Source: Gliomastix tumulicola
Lineage: Eukaryota > Ascomycota > Sordariomycetes > Hypocreales > Bionectriaceae
DNA length: 64,000 bases
Reading direction: 5' to 3'
Assembly: GCA_001599755.1 (NCBI GenBank)
Contig: BCHX01000003.1
Coordinates: forward strand, 3,879,289 to 3,943,288
A program made the translations under genes and the position numbers. The notes under the pieces are model-generated. The model did no database searches, was not told the origin of the DNA, and saw only the letters and a program-made list of their open reading frames with translations. This document shows positions 43,709 to 54,931 of this stretch, in pieces (within the stretch, counting starts at the first letter, position 1; each line of letters opens with the position of its first letter).

Positions 43709-43854
43709 ATGCAAATCAAGGGCGAATGGAGGCGGCGGTGACAAGCGGTTTCAAGGTGGTGGTGGTTATGTCTGCGGAGGAATCTTGTAAGATGTTTTTG
43801 GGAAGAAGGGGCAGTGGCTGCGGGTTCGGGTTCGGGGGGGAGGAGAAGGTGATA

Positions 43855-43912
43855 GATAGATAGACGGGCTGGGTCGCAGTTCAGAGCTGCGGCTCACGCC
43901 CGTCTGTCTATC
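43855..43912 (+). other. Hairpin 4, loop TTCAGAG
   Basis: 25 bp of stem with three G-U pairs and one bulged C (43897) around TTCAGAG (43880-43886); arms 43855-43879 and 43887-43912. It lies just downstream of the spliced locus and could be its 3' end structure, a terminator or a small-RNA precursor. Confidence 0.75.
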
Positions 43913-44848
43913 GGAATCCGTCAGCTCTCCGTTTGGACCCTCCATCTTCAGCTCGTGGAATTGGGTGGGGGGAGAGACTTCATGGGATTTACGTGTTGGG
44001 GGAAGAAAGATTATTGCATTTTTATTTTGCTTCGTTTTGGATATCAGGAAAGCGAATTTTTGGATAGGATGGGAGAAGAAAATCGAAAATGGGGATCAAA
44101 CAAATGACGTGCTTGGGATTTTCTCATGTGAGCTTTGTTTTCCTTCGCCTCACTTCAGGAAGCTGTGATTTTTCAGCCCTACTCTTTTCGATCGATTCGG
44201 GCAATTCTCGGAGCTGAGAGTCTGGATCTCAATGAGTTCGTCGTTTCCCTTCCCTCCGTTCGGGAAACTTTTGCTTTGTTCATCCGCTCAGCAGCCTCGA
44301 CTCTCCTTCGTCATCAGGCTCTTGAGCCCATATATTCAGCCATCTTCCCGACTTTACGAGTCCCCGGCCTCTCAACTTCACACCCTGGCCAGATAGCCAT
44401 CCAGAGGCATCTCGACATCAACCCCCCCCTGCGCAGTGACGAGCAGGCCACGACTGCCCAAGTCTTCACTTGCGACGCGCTGGTACCAGGCACGCACGAG
44501 AAGGATGTTCCCGAACTCGACCTAGTCATCAAGCAAGGGGCTGGACTGAGGCGAGGGACGGCCTTGAATCAAATATTCATGTTCGAGCTTCCGGAAGAGA
44601 GGCAGATTACCCCTCGAGGAACGGTCCTGTCAAAGTTACATACGTGCTGCCAATCCTAGCTGAGGCATCGTTACAATTCCAGCCGAACATCAAGCTTACA
44701 GGATTCTTTCATTGGCGAATCATAGGTATCGAGTGGAATATGCTACATCCAAACAAAAAAAAAAAGAAAACCATTCCAGGTCCTTGAAAGCCAACGCCGA
44801 CTTAATTCCCAACACACAGAAGCCAGTCTAGATAGCCAAGTTCGTAAC
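43913..44848. other. Intergenic
   Basis: A 174-codon plus-strand frame (44135-44659) begins with TTG, has no domain and no splice context, so I do not call it a gene. Nothing else seen. Confidence 0.35.
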
Positions 44849-47139
44849 TCAGTTCTCAACTTTCGGCGCTGCCCCCTCACGCTCAGTGCCCTCATGGCTG
44901 AAGAGGTTCTCTTGCGCTATGATAGGAAAATGGCAACGTTAGCTTCTGAATCATACCATACCAAAAGAGATCACGATCGCGAGGATAGATACTCACCACT
45001 CCAAAGCTCAGCATAGAGCCCATCCTGCTCCAGCAACTCCCGATGCGTCCCCTGCTCGGCCACGCTCCCCTCCTTCAGCACGATGATGAGATCCGAGTCG
45101 AAGATGGTCCGCAGCCGGTGCGCGACAAACACGCTCGTGCGGCCCTTCTCGCGCAGGATGCCGTTGATGTTCTGCATGAGCGCCTGCTCGGTGTGCGTGT
45201 CGAGCGCGCTCGTGGCCTCGTCGAAGAAGAGTAAAGGGGGGTCCTTGAGGAGCAGGCGGCTGACGGCGAGGCGCTGCTTCTCGCCGCCCGAGATCATGAG
45301 CCCGCGCTCGCCCACCTTGGTCGCGTAGCCGTCCGGGAAGCGCCGGATGGTGTCGTGGATGCGGGCGCGGTCGGCGGCCGCGATGACCTCGTCGCTGGAG
45401 GCCTCGATCTGGCCGTAGCGGATGTTGTGCTCGACCGTGTCGTTGAAGAGGGGCGTGTCCTGCGGGACGACGCCGATGGACTTGCGGAGGGACTCGAGCT
45501 GGACGTCGCGGATGTCCTGGTCGTCGATGAGGATGCGGCCGTCCTGGACGTCGTAGGAACGGAAGAGGAGGCGGAGGAGCGTGGACTTGCCGCAGCCGCT
45601 GGGGCCGACGATGGCCACCTTCTTGCCCGCGGGGATGGTGAGGGACAGGTTTCTGAGGATCGGACGTTCCGGGTGGTAGGCAAAGTTGACATTCTCGAAC
45701 CTGATCTCGCCCCCCTTATTCAGTGCTAGTGCCTTTGCGTCAGGCTTCTCCTGGATGCTGACGTGGACCTTTTGCAGGTTGAACAGGGTCTCCATGTCGA
45801 GGAGAGACTGTCTGAGCTCGCGGTAGACGGAGCCGAGGAAGTTGAGGGGCACGGAGAGCTGGAACACGAGCTGGTTGACCATGACGAGATCGCCGACGGT
45901 CATGGTGCCCGCGGCAACGCCGTTGGCAGCGAGGTACATCATGCCCGTCAGGGCGGACGAGAAGATGATGCTCTGGCCGCTGTTGAGGAAGGCCAGCGAC
46001 GTGGCCACCTTGATAGAGCTCTTCTCGTAGTCGCCGAGGGCCTTGTCGTAGCGCGCCACCTCGAACTTCTCGTTGTTGAAGTACTTGACGGCCTCGTAGT
46101 TGATGAGGGAGTCGACGGCCACGGTCGAGGCCTTGTTGTCTGCGGCGTTGGCCCTGCGGCGGAACTGCGTCCTCCACGCCGTCGTCCAGATAGTGAAGGC
46201 GGTGTACCCAGCCATGGTCAGGACGGTGATGGCGGCAAACTCGATGCCGTACTGCCACGTGAGGATCCCGCACACCATGCCGATCTCCAGCGCGGTGGGC
46301 AAGATATGGAAGACCATGCTCGTCAGCAGGAAGCTGATGCCCTTGGTGCCCCTATCGAGGGCGCGCGTCAGCCCGCCCGTCTGCTTCGACAGGTGGAAGC
46401 CCAGATCCAGCCGCAGCAGGTGGGCAAAGACGTTCCCCGCCACGCCGCGGATCGCCTTCTGCGCGACGGACGCGAACACGGCGTTGCGCAGCTCCTGGAA
46501 GACCGTGGCCCCGATCCTCGTGGCGCCGTACGCGACAATCATGCTCCCCGCGACGGCGGCCGCGGTGCCGCCCACGGCCGAGAAGTCGACGTTCATGGAG
46601 TCGACGATGCTCTTGAAGTAGAAGGGCACCTGGACGTTGAGCAGCTTGCCGCCGACGAGCAGGCTGACGGCGAGGGCGACGCGGAACTTGGTCCCCGGGC
46701 TGTTCTTGGGCCACAGGTAGCGCGACATCTCCTTCATGATGGCCCAGTCGGCCTTGCGCTGCTCCGAGGCCGACTTGTCGACGCTGGCGAGGGGATCGCC
46801 GGCGGCCTTGGGCTTCGGCTGGCCCGGTCCTGCTGTCTTGGCTGCGGCAGAAGCAGAAGCAGAGGTGGCTGTTGCTGCCGCTACCGTAGCAGATGTAGTA
46901 TTCGTCGCACTTGCTGTTGTTGTTGCTGCTGTGGCGGTCGTCTTCGCATCGGGAGTCGGAGGAACGGGAGGAGGACTCGGGGGCGTCTCGCGACGAGCCG
47001 CAGTCGAGGTTCGGAACGGCTGCAGAGATCTACAGGCCGCTGAGGGCCGCTGCGGGAGCCACGGCGACCGTGACTGGGCCGCCGTGAAGCTGCACCGCGG
47101 GCATTGGAGCGCGGAGCGATGTAGGATTCGTGTGATCAT
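44849..47139 (-). CDS. ATM1: Mitochondrial ABC half-transporter, Atm1 type, 736 aa
   Basis: Two exons: 44997-47139 and 44849-44916. The 80-nt intron (GTGAGT, GCTAAC, ATAG) leads to a short last exon ending LYAELWSAQENLFSH. Start ATG at 47139 (MITRILHRSALQCPRC) gives an Arg-rich mitochondrial presequence followed by an Ala/Thr/Pro-rich low-complexity stretch to about 150. ABC membrane domain about 180-470 with LWPKNSPGTKFRVALAVSLL and the family-typical YFNNEKFEVARYDKAL. Nucleotide-binding domain: Walker A GPSGCGKST near 513, signature ISGGEKQR near 617, Walker B LLFFDEATSALD, H-loop VFVAHRL. Exports a glutathione-linked sulfur species needed for cytosolic Fe-S cluster assembly; works as a homodimer in the inner membrane. 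Length and order match known Atm1 (about 690-750 aa). Confidence 0.95.
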
Positions 47140-47697
47140 GGCGGCGGAGCGGACATTGTCGACGTGTCGCGGCTTGCGTCTCGAAGTTCGAGGATGGAGG
47201 GGTTGGAGCTGGACCCTAGTAGAGCTGGTTACAAGCTGTAGCTGCACAGAAACAGCTGCAGGGGAAGGGCCAATCGTCGAGTTCGAGAGAGGAGAGAGAC
47301 GCAGAACAGGGCGAGGGAGATTGGTAGGAGAGAGACGAGGTGGAATTGGACAGGCCGAGCTGCGCAATATTGTAGCAAGTCAGAGCTCGGCGTTATTAAG
47401 CGCGGCCGAACCTTGATGTCGTCTCCGAGCGCTGGATGATGCAATTTTCTGCCCTGGCGCTTGCCCGCTTTCAGGCCTCAGGCACGAGACCCATGCTATA
47501 AGTCCCCTATAAATGTGCTACTTCTACCCGCACAACGGCACATAATGCTCATGGGAAACGTTCGGTATTACCTATCCAATCTGTCTTGGTAGCTCTAGGA
47601 GTTCCATCCAAGCCATCATTTAATACCAGCAACATCATGAACCGTCCGTGTCAGCCTTGGCCTTGTGCTCATCAGTCGTAAACCTCCACCACCGTCC
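47140..47697. other. Intergenic
   Basis: 558 nt between Atm1 and the P450, both on the minus strand. No gene or repeat seen. Confidence 0.4.
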
Positions 47698-49600
47698 TCA
47701 CTCCATCATAGGCAGCTCCCTCTTCTTGATCCGAACTTTGCACTGTCCCACTGGATGCTTCGTGATGGCTCTCTGCCTTGATTTCAGCGCCGGCCAGCTG
47801 GTTTTACCTCCCGCGGGCTGAATGTCGTACATTGTGATGATCAGGGCCGTATACAGCATCATCTCGCATATGGCGAAACCCTGCCCTGGGCATCTGGAGG
47901 CACCTCCGCCTGTTTGATGAGAAGAGAGTTAGCTTGGTAGGCTCTTGACATATACCATGCTTCAATGTGCCTAGAGTCTGGAGCTTGTGTTGCTTACCAT
48001 ATGGCTGAATCGTCTCCAGAAGGGCTTTGTGGTCCTCATCAGTAATCATCGCCTTCAACGACTCAGCGGGGCGCGTCGGCTGAGCATCATTCGGTGAGTC
48101 TGCCTTCCTCGGCTTCGCAGCATCTTCATCTTTGACATGCCTCGCCCCTTGCCAATCTTTCGGCTCTGGAAAGTATCGTGGGTCCATCTGGTGAAGCTCA
48201 TGAGGAGCAAGGGCGCACATCCTATCCTCCAGAATGCAGCCAACTGCTCCCTCGCCCTCTTCAGCCTTCAACACCACAGGTTTCCCTCCGGTGCGCCTGA
48301 CAGACCAGGATGCAGTATACAGCCTCAGTGTCTCCACGTACGCCGACCGCAGCAGCGAGCACTCAGCCAGAAGAGCCGTCAAATCCAGCTTCGTGACCGT
48401 CGGCGGCACCCAGACGCCGAGGTTGAATTCGTTCTTAGGCTGGCCGGCCTTGACATGAGGAGCAATCTCCTCGCGGGTCTGCTGGTGGAGGACCGGGTCG
48501 CGTAGAATCTCATAGAGCATCCAGAAGGTCAAGGGTGCCGTCTTTGCGTGCACAGCGCGGAGGATGCTCAGATCGCTGATGGCGCGGGCCCGGATAGGCA
48601 CCTCATTCTCGAAGAATATCGCGTTGCGCTTCTTGACGGCTTCGTCTGCTCTGTCGAGATCGTGCCACCTGTATCCGGGATCCTCGCCTTTATGTTGCTT
48701 CTCTACGGCCTCGTGATACTCTTGCAAGTACGACAGCAAGACTCTCCGCGCCCGCTTCGCCCTCTGTATAGCCGGTCGGGGCAGCCAAGCGGTGAGCCAG
48801 CTAGGAATGACGCGCACAGAGAACGGGGGCTCGAAGAGAGTCTCGTAGTCCCAGAGCAGCTGCGGGATGTCTTCAAAGTTCTTGTCGAGGTCTGGGCCAA
48901 AGAGCACGGGGTTGGCCGTCTTGGCGATGAAGTTCTTGACGAGCTGCACAAGGTCTATCTCGACGAAGCGCTCGCCCTCTGGGGTCTCGATGATATCGGC
49001 GTCGGCTTGTCGCTCCCACTCCATCTGGTCGGACGGGTAGGTGTTGAAGGTGATTAGGTCAACAATGTGCACCTTGGCATTCTCAAGCATCTTGATGACG
49101 AGCTCTTTCGTTGAGAGACTAGCAAGGTTGGAGAGGATGTCAGACTGCCACTTCGTGCCCTCGCCTGAGAGCGGCTGGCCGAAGGATTGGATGCCCAGCT
49201 TGACCTCCTCCTGCCTCCTCTGATCATGGTTCTGCAGCAGCGCGTCGACCATGTGCGGATTGTGGATGAACGCATGACGGCGGTCCGAGAACTGGAGAGT
49301 AAAGGCCCCCAGGGGCGACTTGTCCCGCAGCGCGGAGAGGAAGCTGCCAGCGTTCCAGACCATCTGTGGCGTGTGGCCGAGGAAGGGGAGCCAGTAGCCC
49401 GGCATGAAGGGCCTGCGGCCGCCATCTGCCTTGGCCTCTATCTCGCCTGTAGTGCGTCTCGTGAGGATGGCGATGGTGATGAGAGGGAGGAGCACGGCTG
49501 TGGTGAGGATGGCCAACGCAGTGGTTGTAGTGCCCTCGCCGAGGGTCTCTGAAGAGAGCTGGTAGGCCATGATGGGTGTTGCCGGCGTAGAAGAACTCAT
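47698..49600 (-). CDS. Cytochrome P450 related to CYP7/CYP8, 604 aa
   Basis: Two exons: 47998-49600 and 47698-47909; 88-nt intron (GTAAGC, GCTAAC, ACAG) just before the heme loop. N-terminal membrane anchor TTTTALAILTTAVLLPLITI then PFMPGYWLPFLGHTPQMVWN. K-helix ExxR in YVETLRLYTASWSVRR near 420. Heme-binding loop YGGGASRCPGQGFAICE, ligand Cys541. The I-helix reads AKTAPLTFWMLYEILRDP: the usual acid-Thr pair for oxygen activation is missing and the TFW block resembles CYP7A/CYP8A (sterol 7-alpha-hydroxylase, prostacyclin synthase). Family function is therefore open: oxygenation of a lipid or an isomerase-like reaction. Longer than most P450s, with an insert rich in Asp/Lys/Pro (48060-48140). 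Next to a flavin monooxygenase on the same strand, 368 nt away. Confidence 0.92.
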
Positions 49601-49968
49601 AAATCTTCAGTGGTCATAGTGCATCAACCTCAGACCTTGGTGGCACTCATGCTGCATTTCGTTTGTTGAAAAGAAAATTGGGTGTACGATTGAGAAAGGC
49701 CAAGGCGAGGCCCCGAGCTTGGTTTACCGTGTCCAGCACCTCGAATTTCAGTTTTCAGCGGCTTTCAGTGCTGACGTTTCAGTGACTCCACTAACTGCAC
49801 AGCCGCCCAAGCGCTAATACTGCACGGCCACACGAACTCACCTCCAACAAAGACCCTTGGATATAAACAGGTTTATTTGATCGAGTGTTCGCTTATTTTC
49901 ATCAATACCCTCCTTTGAGGCGCGCTCTATCAGTCGAACATACATTTCGTCAGTCATGACTACTTCTT
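49601..49968. other. Intergenic between FMO and P450
   Basis: 368 nt; no gene seen. It holds the P450 promoter and the FMO 3' end. Confidence 0.4.
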
Positions 49969-51882
49969 CTATGCCTCCCTGTTCAGCCTCACAATCTCCT
50001 CCCTCGCCCCAGGCCACGGCCGCCTCTTCCCCTCGTCAAACAGCCTCCAGCTCGCGCTCGTCAGCACGCCGTCCATGACCAGCCTGTACAGCTCTCTATC
50101 CCCCATCCAGAAAGACCAGCCCTTCGCGCCCCAGCCGAGCCGGTCGAACACGCCCGCACCGGCAGTCCCATCCGCCCACCGCAGCCACTCCATCTGCGGC
50201 ACCGACGCGACCACCGGCGTGCCCTTGTGTGCGAGCTTGACCATCCTCTCCGTCTGCCCGTCCACCCAGCGGCTCATCTCTTCCGCAGGTGGCAGGGGCG
50301 ATCTGCCGGTCCAGACCTGGGCAATGCACATGCTGGCCAGATCAGCCACCATCAGCGCTCCCGCCGGAAACCACACGCAGCCGAGAAACGCCAGGGACGC
50401 CGGTGCCTCGAGCGAGAAGATGTTCTGGTAGAGTCGCGGCAACGGTCTGTCCTTGGACCCCGGAGCCTCGCGCCACGCCGCGGGGGTATCTGACGAGGGG
50501 TCGTACTTCCTGTCGAGAAGGCTGAAGTCGTTCCTATACCCCGTACAGCAGATGATGGCATCCACGTCCTCGATCTCCTCGCCGTCCTCCAGCTCGACCG
50601 TGCCCGGACCTTTTATCTTCTTGATCCCGCGTACCGGCCGCACTCTTTCTGACCGCAGATGCTCCACGAGCGAGTCTGACACCACAGGCGGGGAGACCTT
50701 GATTGAGGGACCCGGGGACAGCCGCCAGCTCGGGTCGAGCTCTCCGAAGCAGCCCTGCATGATGCCCTGCACCCTCTTGTTGACCATGCTTTCCAGACAC
50801 GATGGGATGTGCTTTTCTAGGAAGCCCTGGGTGTTGAGTGCCCGCTGGGTCACTAACCGCGATGCAGGCTTCCCGTCGATGATTCTGGGCAACTGGAAAC
50901 GAGTCAGCGCTTGGGTTCGGTATTATTATCTTCGAGGGGGGGTTCCTGGCTTACGATGAGTGCGCCATGGTTGTGGGCGATGAAGACGCTTGATGCGGTC
51001 CTGGTGACTGCATCCACGATGTCGCCTCCCGTGTTTCCCAGCCCCAGCACGATCACCCTCTTTCCCTTGAAGACCTCAGGGCTAGCAGTTTCGCAGGGTC
51101 AGTTTTCCCCAGGTTAAACAGAGGATATGACGAGGAGACCACACCTTTTGAAAGCCCTAGAGTGGATAATCGACCCCCGGAACTCGTCCTCCCCCTCGAA
51201 CGACGGCATCATCGGCCTCACATGAGGCCCCGTCGCCACGACGATCTTGTCAAAGTACCTCGCCGCCGCGCCGCTCTCGAACTCGACGCGCCACTTGCTG
51301 GTCTCCTTGTCCCGGCTCAGGCTCGAGACGGCCGCATTGAGCTGGAGGTGTTCTCTGAGATTGAAGTGATCGACGTAGCTCTCGATGTAGTCCTCAAACG
51401 TCTTGGCTGAGCAGTACGGCGGTGTCCCTATTCACGACCGTCAGTCAGATGGACCTCCGCATATCCCGTAAGCAGAGGCGCGTACCTTCAGGGAACGGGT
51501 AGTCGGTATAGCTTCCCTGGCAAGGTCAGTGATACAGATCGCGCGCGTATAAGAAGGGTCCAGACATACTCTATCGACGGTAACGTTCGCACGTGTATCT
51601 GAGAGTGCAGCCCCCGTCAGCCCAGAAGCACCATCACCAGCAGTTTTCATCGTCCGTACCCTTGAGAACACTCAGTGTATTCTCGTCATCTGTGTAGTGC
51701 CACACGCCGCCGACATAGCCGCTCTTCTCAAAGCCCGTCACTTTGAAGCCCTCCTCTATGAGGTTCTTGACGGCGACAACGCCCATGCCGCCTGGAGATC
51801 AAGTCAGCTGATGCTCTTTCCCTTCAATATGACCACACCACGTACCAAGGCCGATGACCGCGACAGTCGGTGCTTCACCCAT
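49969..51882 (-). CDS. FAD/NADPH-dependent flavin monooxygenase (FMO-like), 520 aa
   Basis: Seven exons: 51846-51882, 51660-51791, 51570-51598, 51486-51516, 51145-51427, 50955-51081, 49969-50892. Two are only 29 and 31 nt; all introns are 53-63 nt and the frame holds throughout. FAD loop VAVIGLGGMG (GxGxxG, residues 11-16) starts the protein, followed by GFEKSGYVGGVWHY. NVTVDR and YTDYPFPEG match FMO substrate-side sequence. NADPH loop VIVLGLGNTGGDI (184-189). The conserved ATG motif of FMOs appears as IVVATGPHVRP, and the second as AIICCTGYRNDF. Role: oxygenation of a soft nucleophile (N or S) or Baeyer-Villiger type reaction; substrate unknown. Paired with the P450 downstream, which suggests a two-step oxidation, by inference only. 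Confidence 0.92.
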
Positions 51883-52080
51883 GATGGCTGCCGGTGCTCA
51901 ATGATGGCAAGAAGGATAGAACGGATGGTCAGATGAGGCTCATGGGGATACTGTCATTGACGAGAAACAAGACTAACAGCGCTCGTCGTGTTAAATACGA
52001 CGAGCCAAGCCAGAACACGCTACCTCGGACACATAGAAACGGCCAAAAGACGACAACCGACACGCATCTCCGAAAAAGAG

Positions 52081-52119
52081 TGTGTGTGTGCACTGATTCA
52101 CGAACACACACACACACAC
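52081..52119. repeat. (TG)n and (CA)n tracts in inverted arrangement
   Basis: TG repeat at 52081-52091 and CA repeat at 52104-52119 separated by about 12 nt; the two can pair as a hairpin. Confidence 0.85.
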
Positions 52120-52672
52120 GCACCACCCAAAAGCTCAGCCCATCATCGAATCATCCACGTCCCACTCGCACGGCGGCCGACGCTGAACGGGGGTGTCGGG
52201 GCCTAAGGGAAAGAAAGAGGGGGAATAGCAGCGACGTGATTGGAGTGAAGTTGAACCACGGGACTTATTGTGCATAAATAATATGTACTATATGCAACGT
52301 GCACCTTTTTTTACACCAACTGCCCAAGGTGGTATTTTCCCAACGCCAGCAACAGCAACCAAGAACCCCCAGCAAATAGGAAGCACAGGAGGGACCCCTC
52401 AATTCGAGCGGCCATTTTGCCAGGGGTATCGGAGGTGCCAGGGCTTCGGGACAAAGTCGAGGAATGCCCACTGACGAACGCCCAGTCAGACTCCTATTTT
52501 CCAATAGCCCGCATTATTGGGCTCTGGAATCCACATTGTGATGTGTTCTGCTAACAGACAATATTAGGACCTCCTGTCAGAAAGAGGAAGCGAGAAAAAA
52601 AGTGCTTAGGATGTCCGAAGACCCTGTCCGCCCGAACGCTTGCATAATGGCCCCACGTTACATCCGATCTGC

Positions 52673-52706
52673 CAGTCAGTCCGTCAGTCAGTCAGTCAGT
52701 CAGTCC
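52673..52706. repeat. TCAG microsatellite
   Basis: About eight CAGT/TCAG units with one imperfect unit. Confidence 0.9.
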
Positions 52707-54051
52707 CTGCTGGTGCGAGTCGGGCGACGGCAGCTATTACTCATCCGCACAAGCAGACTGATTCGACGTGGGAAGAACAGCTTGGCGGGCTATTAAGTCG
52801 ACGGGATCCGAGCCAATCTCGCTGCGTTCCGAGCATGGCACAGATCCGTCGTGCAGGGCTTGGGCTTTTTTGCCGCTGCCCCTGCACCTGCTTGATGCTG
52901 ACCGCTGCGCACGCGTCAATGGGACCGAGTGAGGTTCGGTCCCGACGCCCCTGTCCCCATCACGAACACTTCTGTTTGCCATCTGACTTGAATATCCAGG
53001 TTCCCCCTCCTCCTCTGCATGCTCGACCTGCCTCGACTCGGACAACTTGAGGGCGTGGATGCCCAGAAAGGTGGCCCTTTCGGGGTCAGGGGCTTCGGGC
53101 TCAGAATCATCGAGGCATGACCTCGCCCCTTCCCGTCGTCACCAGAGCCACGTCAATCCTCACAAAAGGTCCAGCTTACACATTCTTCGACACCAACCTG
53201 CATATGATCATATCCTTCCAAGGCGTTCAGGGAGCATAGAAACGTCTCCCTCTCCTCCACGGTTCTCGGGGCAGGCCGAACGACATCAGCAACGTATTCT
53301 GCGCCGGACGCTGCTCACACAATGCATGAACAGGCCATGGGACAAGGGAGGGATTGCTGCGAGTGCCCTGTCCAGGGAATCTCAAGACAATTACGAAGCC
53401 AAGGCTACGGAAGAAAAGGTCTCACGGAGAGAAAGACCCAATCCTTCCTCGAAGCGAACACATCGGCACACCCACACAATAAGGAGCAACCAGGAGAGAG
53501 TCTCGCCGCCTCAACCATCAGTACTGCCTCTACGTGTTCCAGTCAAAGGTCTCAATCACGCCACGAAGGACCCGTCATCAGATCCTTTTATTAGACGAAA
53601 CAGCTTACTGCCAGTGTATTACGATGCCAAGGCGCACATCTGCCGTTGAGGTAGCGCTAGATCGACGTAATTTCACACACCATGTTACACGAGCGACGAT
53701 CAACACGAGAAGTCACGCTGTATACTCAGAGCTACTATAACTCGTTCAAGAGACTGGACACTTGCCGAGAGACGCAGAAAGATTGGGTGACCTTCTACAC
53801 CACAGTGGTCTCTCCCATCCGACGTCCAGGCCAGCCAGGAAAATGGTTAGCCAAGAGTTTCCTGCAACCTGAGTATCACCATCTCTTCGTTCGTCGACCA
53901 CAAGAGTCATAGAGCATGACACCTGGAACCTCGAGCTTTGCGCCCCGCAACGGCAGGCCACGCTGTCCAGTCAGACCCTCGTGATATGGCATCACGGAGA
54001 GAGCGTGTACTTTGCTAAAGCCCTACAGACTCACGTATCGGCGGCGACCAT

Positions 54052-54087
54052 GTCTATGTAGACATCTATGTAGACATTTATGCAGAC
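54052..54087. repeat. 12-bp tandem triplicate
   Basis: Unit TCTATGTAGACA three times; the third copy differs by two transitions. Confidence 0.8.
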
Positions 54088-54931
54088 ACCAGCTTTGGGT
54101 CGAGAGCCAGTGGCACAATGAGCCCGCAGCGACTGAATCCAGCCCACTCGAACGACACTCACCTCACATCAGCCGGCTTCGACTCAAGCGACACTAGATC
54201 CTCCGGAAGAAGGCTCAGGCAAGAGTTCTTCGGTGTATCCTGATAGCTAGGAGGGCCGAGCAGGTGATTCGTCCCCCCCTCCAAGACGATATCATCCCCA
54301 TTGTCTTCTGGCAGACAGTCTACCGCAGCAGTCGTCGTGCTCTCACACTTTCAGATGTCGGGGGTGGCAAATGTCAGAGTCTTCAAGTGCCCCCCGCTGC
54401 GCCGACGAGATACTAGCTGAAAATCATCCTTCAGGTGAGGCTCTCGCGCTGGGAGCATTGGTGGCTTGCGGCATCGACCAGGAAGACCTCAAGCTTATGC
54501 ATGTTGTTGGTCGTGTGCGAGGCAGGTCAGCCAGTCGAGGGAAGAAAGAAAGGGGAACTCCGACGAGACGTTCCACGCGATAGTCGACGACAAGGCGATG
54601 TACAAGGCATATCAAGAGCATACCAACATACTAACTCAGTAACTACCTGCCGCTAGCTAGCTAGGACAGTTGACGTGCCAGGCAAGAGGAAAGCATGACT
54701 CCTTGGTAGAAAGTCAAGGCAACAATTCATCTACAGCTTCACTAGCACTCGTACGCACTTGGATCTTCTCAATCTTGACTTATTGGTTCTTTGCTACAAA
54801 GGCAGGCTGTCTCCAGCCTGAGATATATGCTACACCCAAACCAAAACCAAACCCAACCAACACCCGTCATTCATTCACTCATCACACCATGAAACAAACC
54901 AAACCAAACCAGACCAGACCACAACAACCCT

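Larger units (their letters stand above)
42809..43790 (+). other. Spliced locus of unresolved coding status
   Basis: Three canonical introns are visible: 42931-43045 (GTAAGT, GCTGAC, ACAG), 43159-43223 (GTAAGT, CTGAC, GCAG) and 43394-43449 (GTATGT, ACTGAC, ATAG). This makes a transcript very likely. Exon 1 has no ATG. Exon 2 reads well in one frame (ALVVEQQIARRRSSRAIVSV) but meets TGA before its donor. Exons 3-4 read well in another (KRKAKPPFNVEEVFPDIVTP, then RVLLEPLGDDDDTSSSSS) but that frame has a TGA at the exon 3 start. In exon 4 the plausible frame appears to change near 43550 (EDVDANAALGPVSSSELGTV). Either a decayed gene, an uncorrected indel, or a spliced non-coding RNA; the hairpins listed below lie in it. 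I assign no function. Confidence 0.5.
51883..54931. other. Gene-poor region with simple repeats
   Basis: 3 kb without a gene I can support. It contains (TG)n and (CA)n near 52081-52119 facing each other, a TCAG tandem at 52673-52706 and a 12-bp triplicate at 54052-54087. Around 54371-54640 short stretches read like protein in changing frames (HPSGEALALGALVACGI; then SDETFHAIVDDKAMYKAYQE in another frame), so a decayed gene is possible. The frame 53047-53649 starts with TTG and has no domain. Confidence 0.4.

Noticed and set aside
44135..44659. 174-codon plus-strand frame
   Set aside because: Starts with TTG, no recognised domain, no splice sites placing it in a gene.
45763..47043. 426-codon plus-strand frame
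   Set aside because: Antisense to Atm1; no membrane or ABC features of its own.
44849..47139. Atm1 gene as resistance or export gene of a metabolite cluster
   Set aside because: Mitochondrial presequence and family motifs fit the housekeeping Fe-S exporter; adjacency to the P450 is probably incidental.
52081..52706. CRISPR-like array
   Set aside because: Only di- and tetranucleotide microsatellites; no spaced repeats of constant length, and the genome is eukaryotic.
53047..53649. 200-codon plus-strand frame
   Set aside because: Starts with TTG; Arg/Ser/His-rich without hydrophobic core or motifs.
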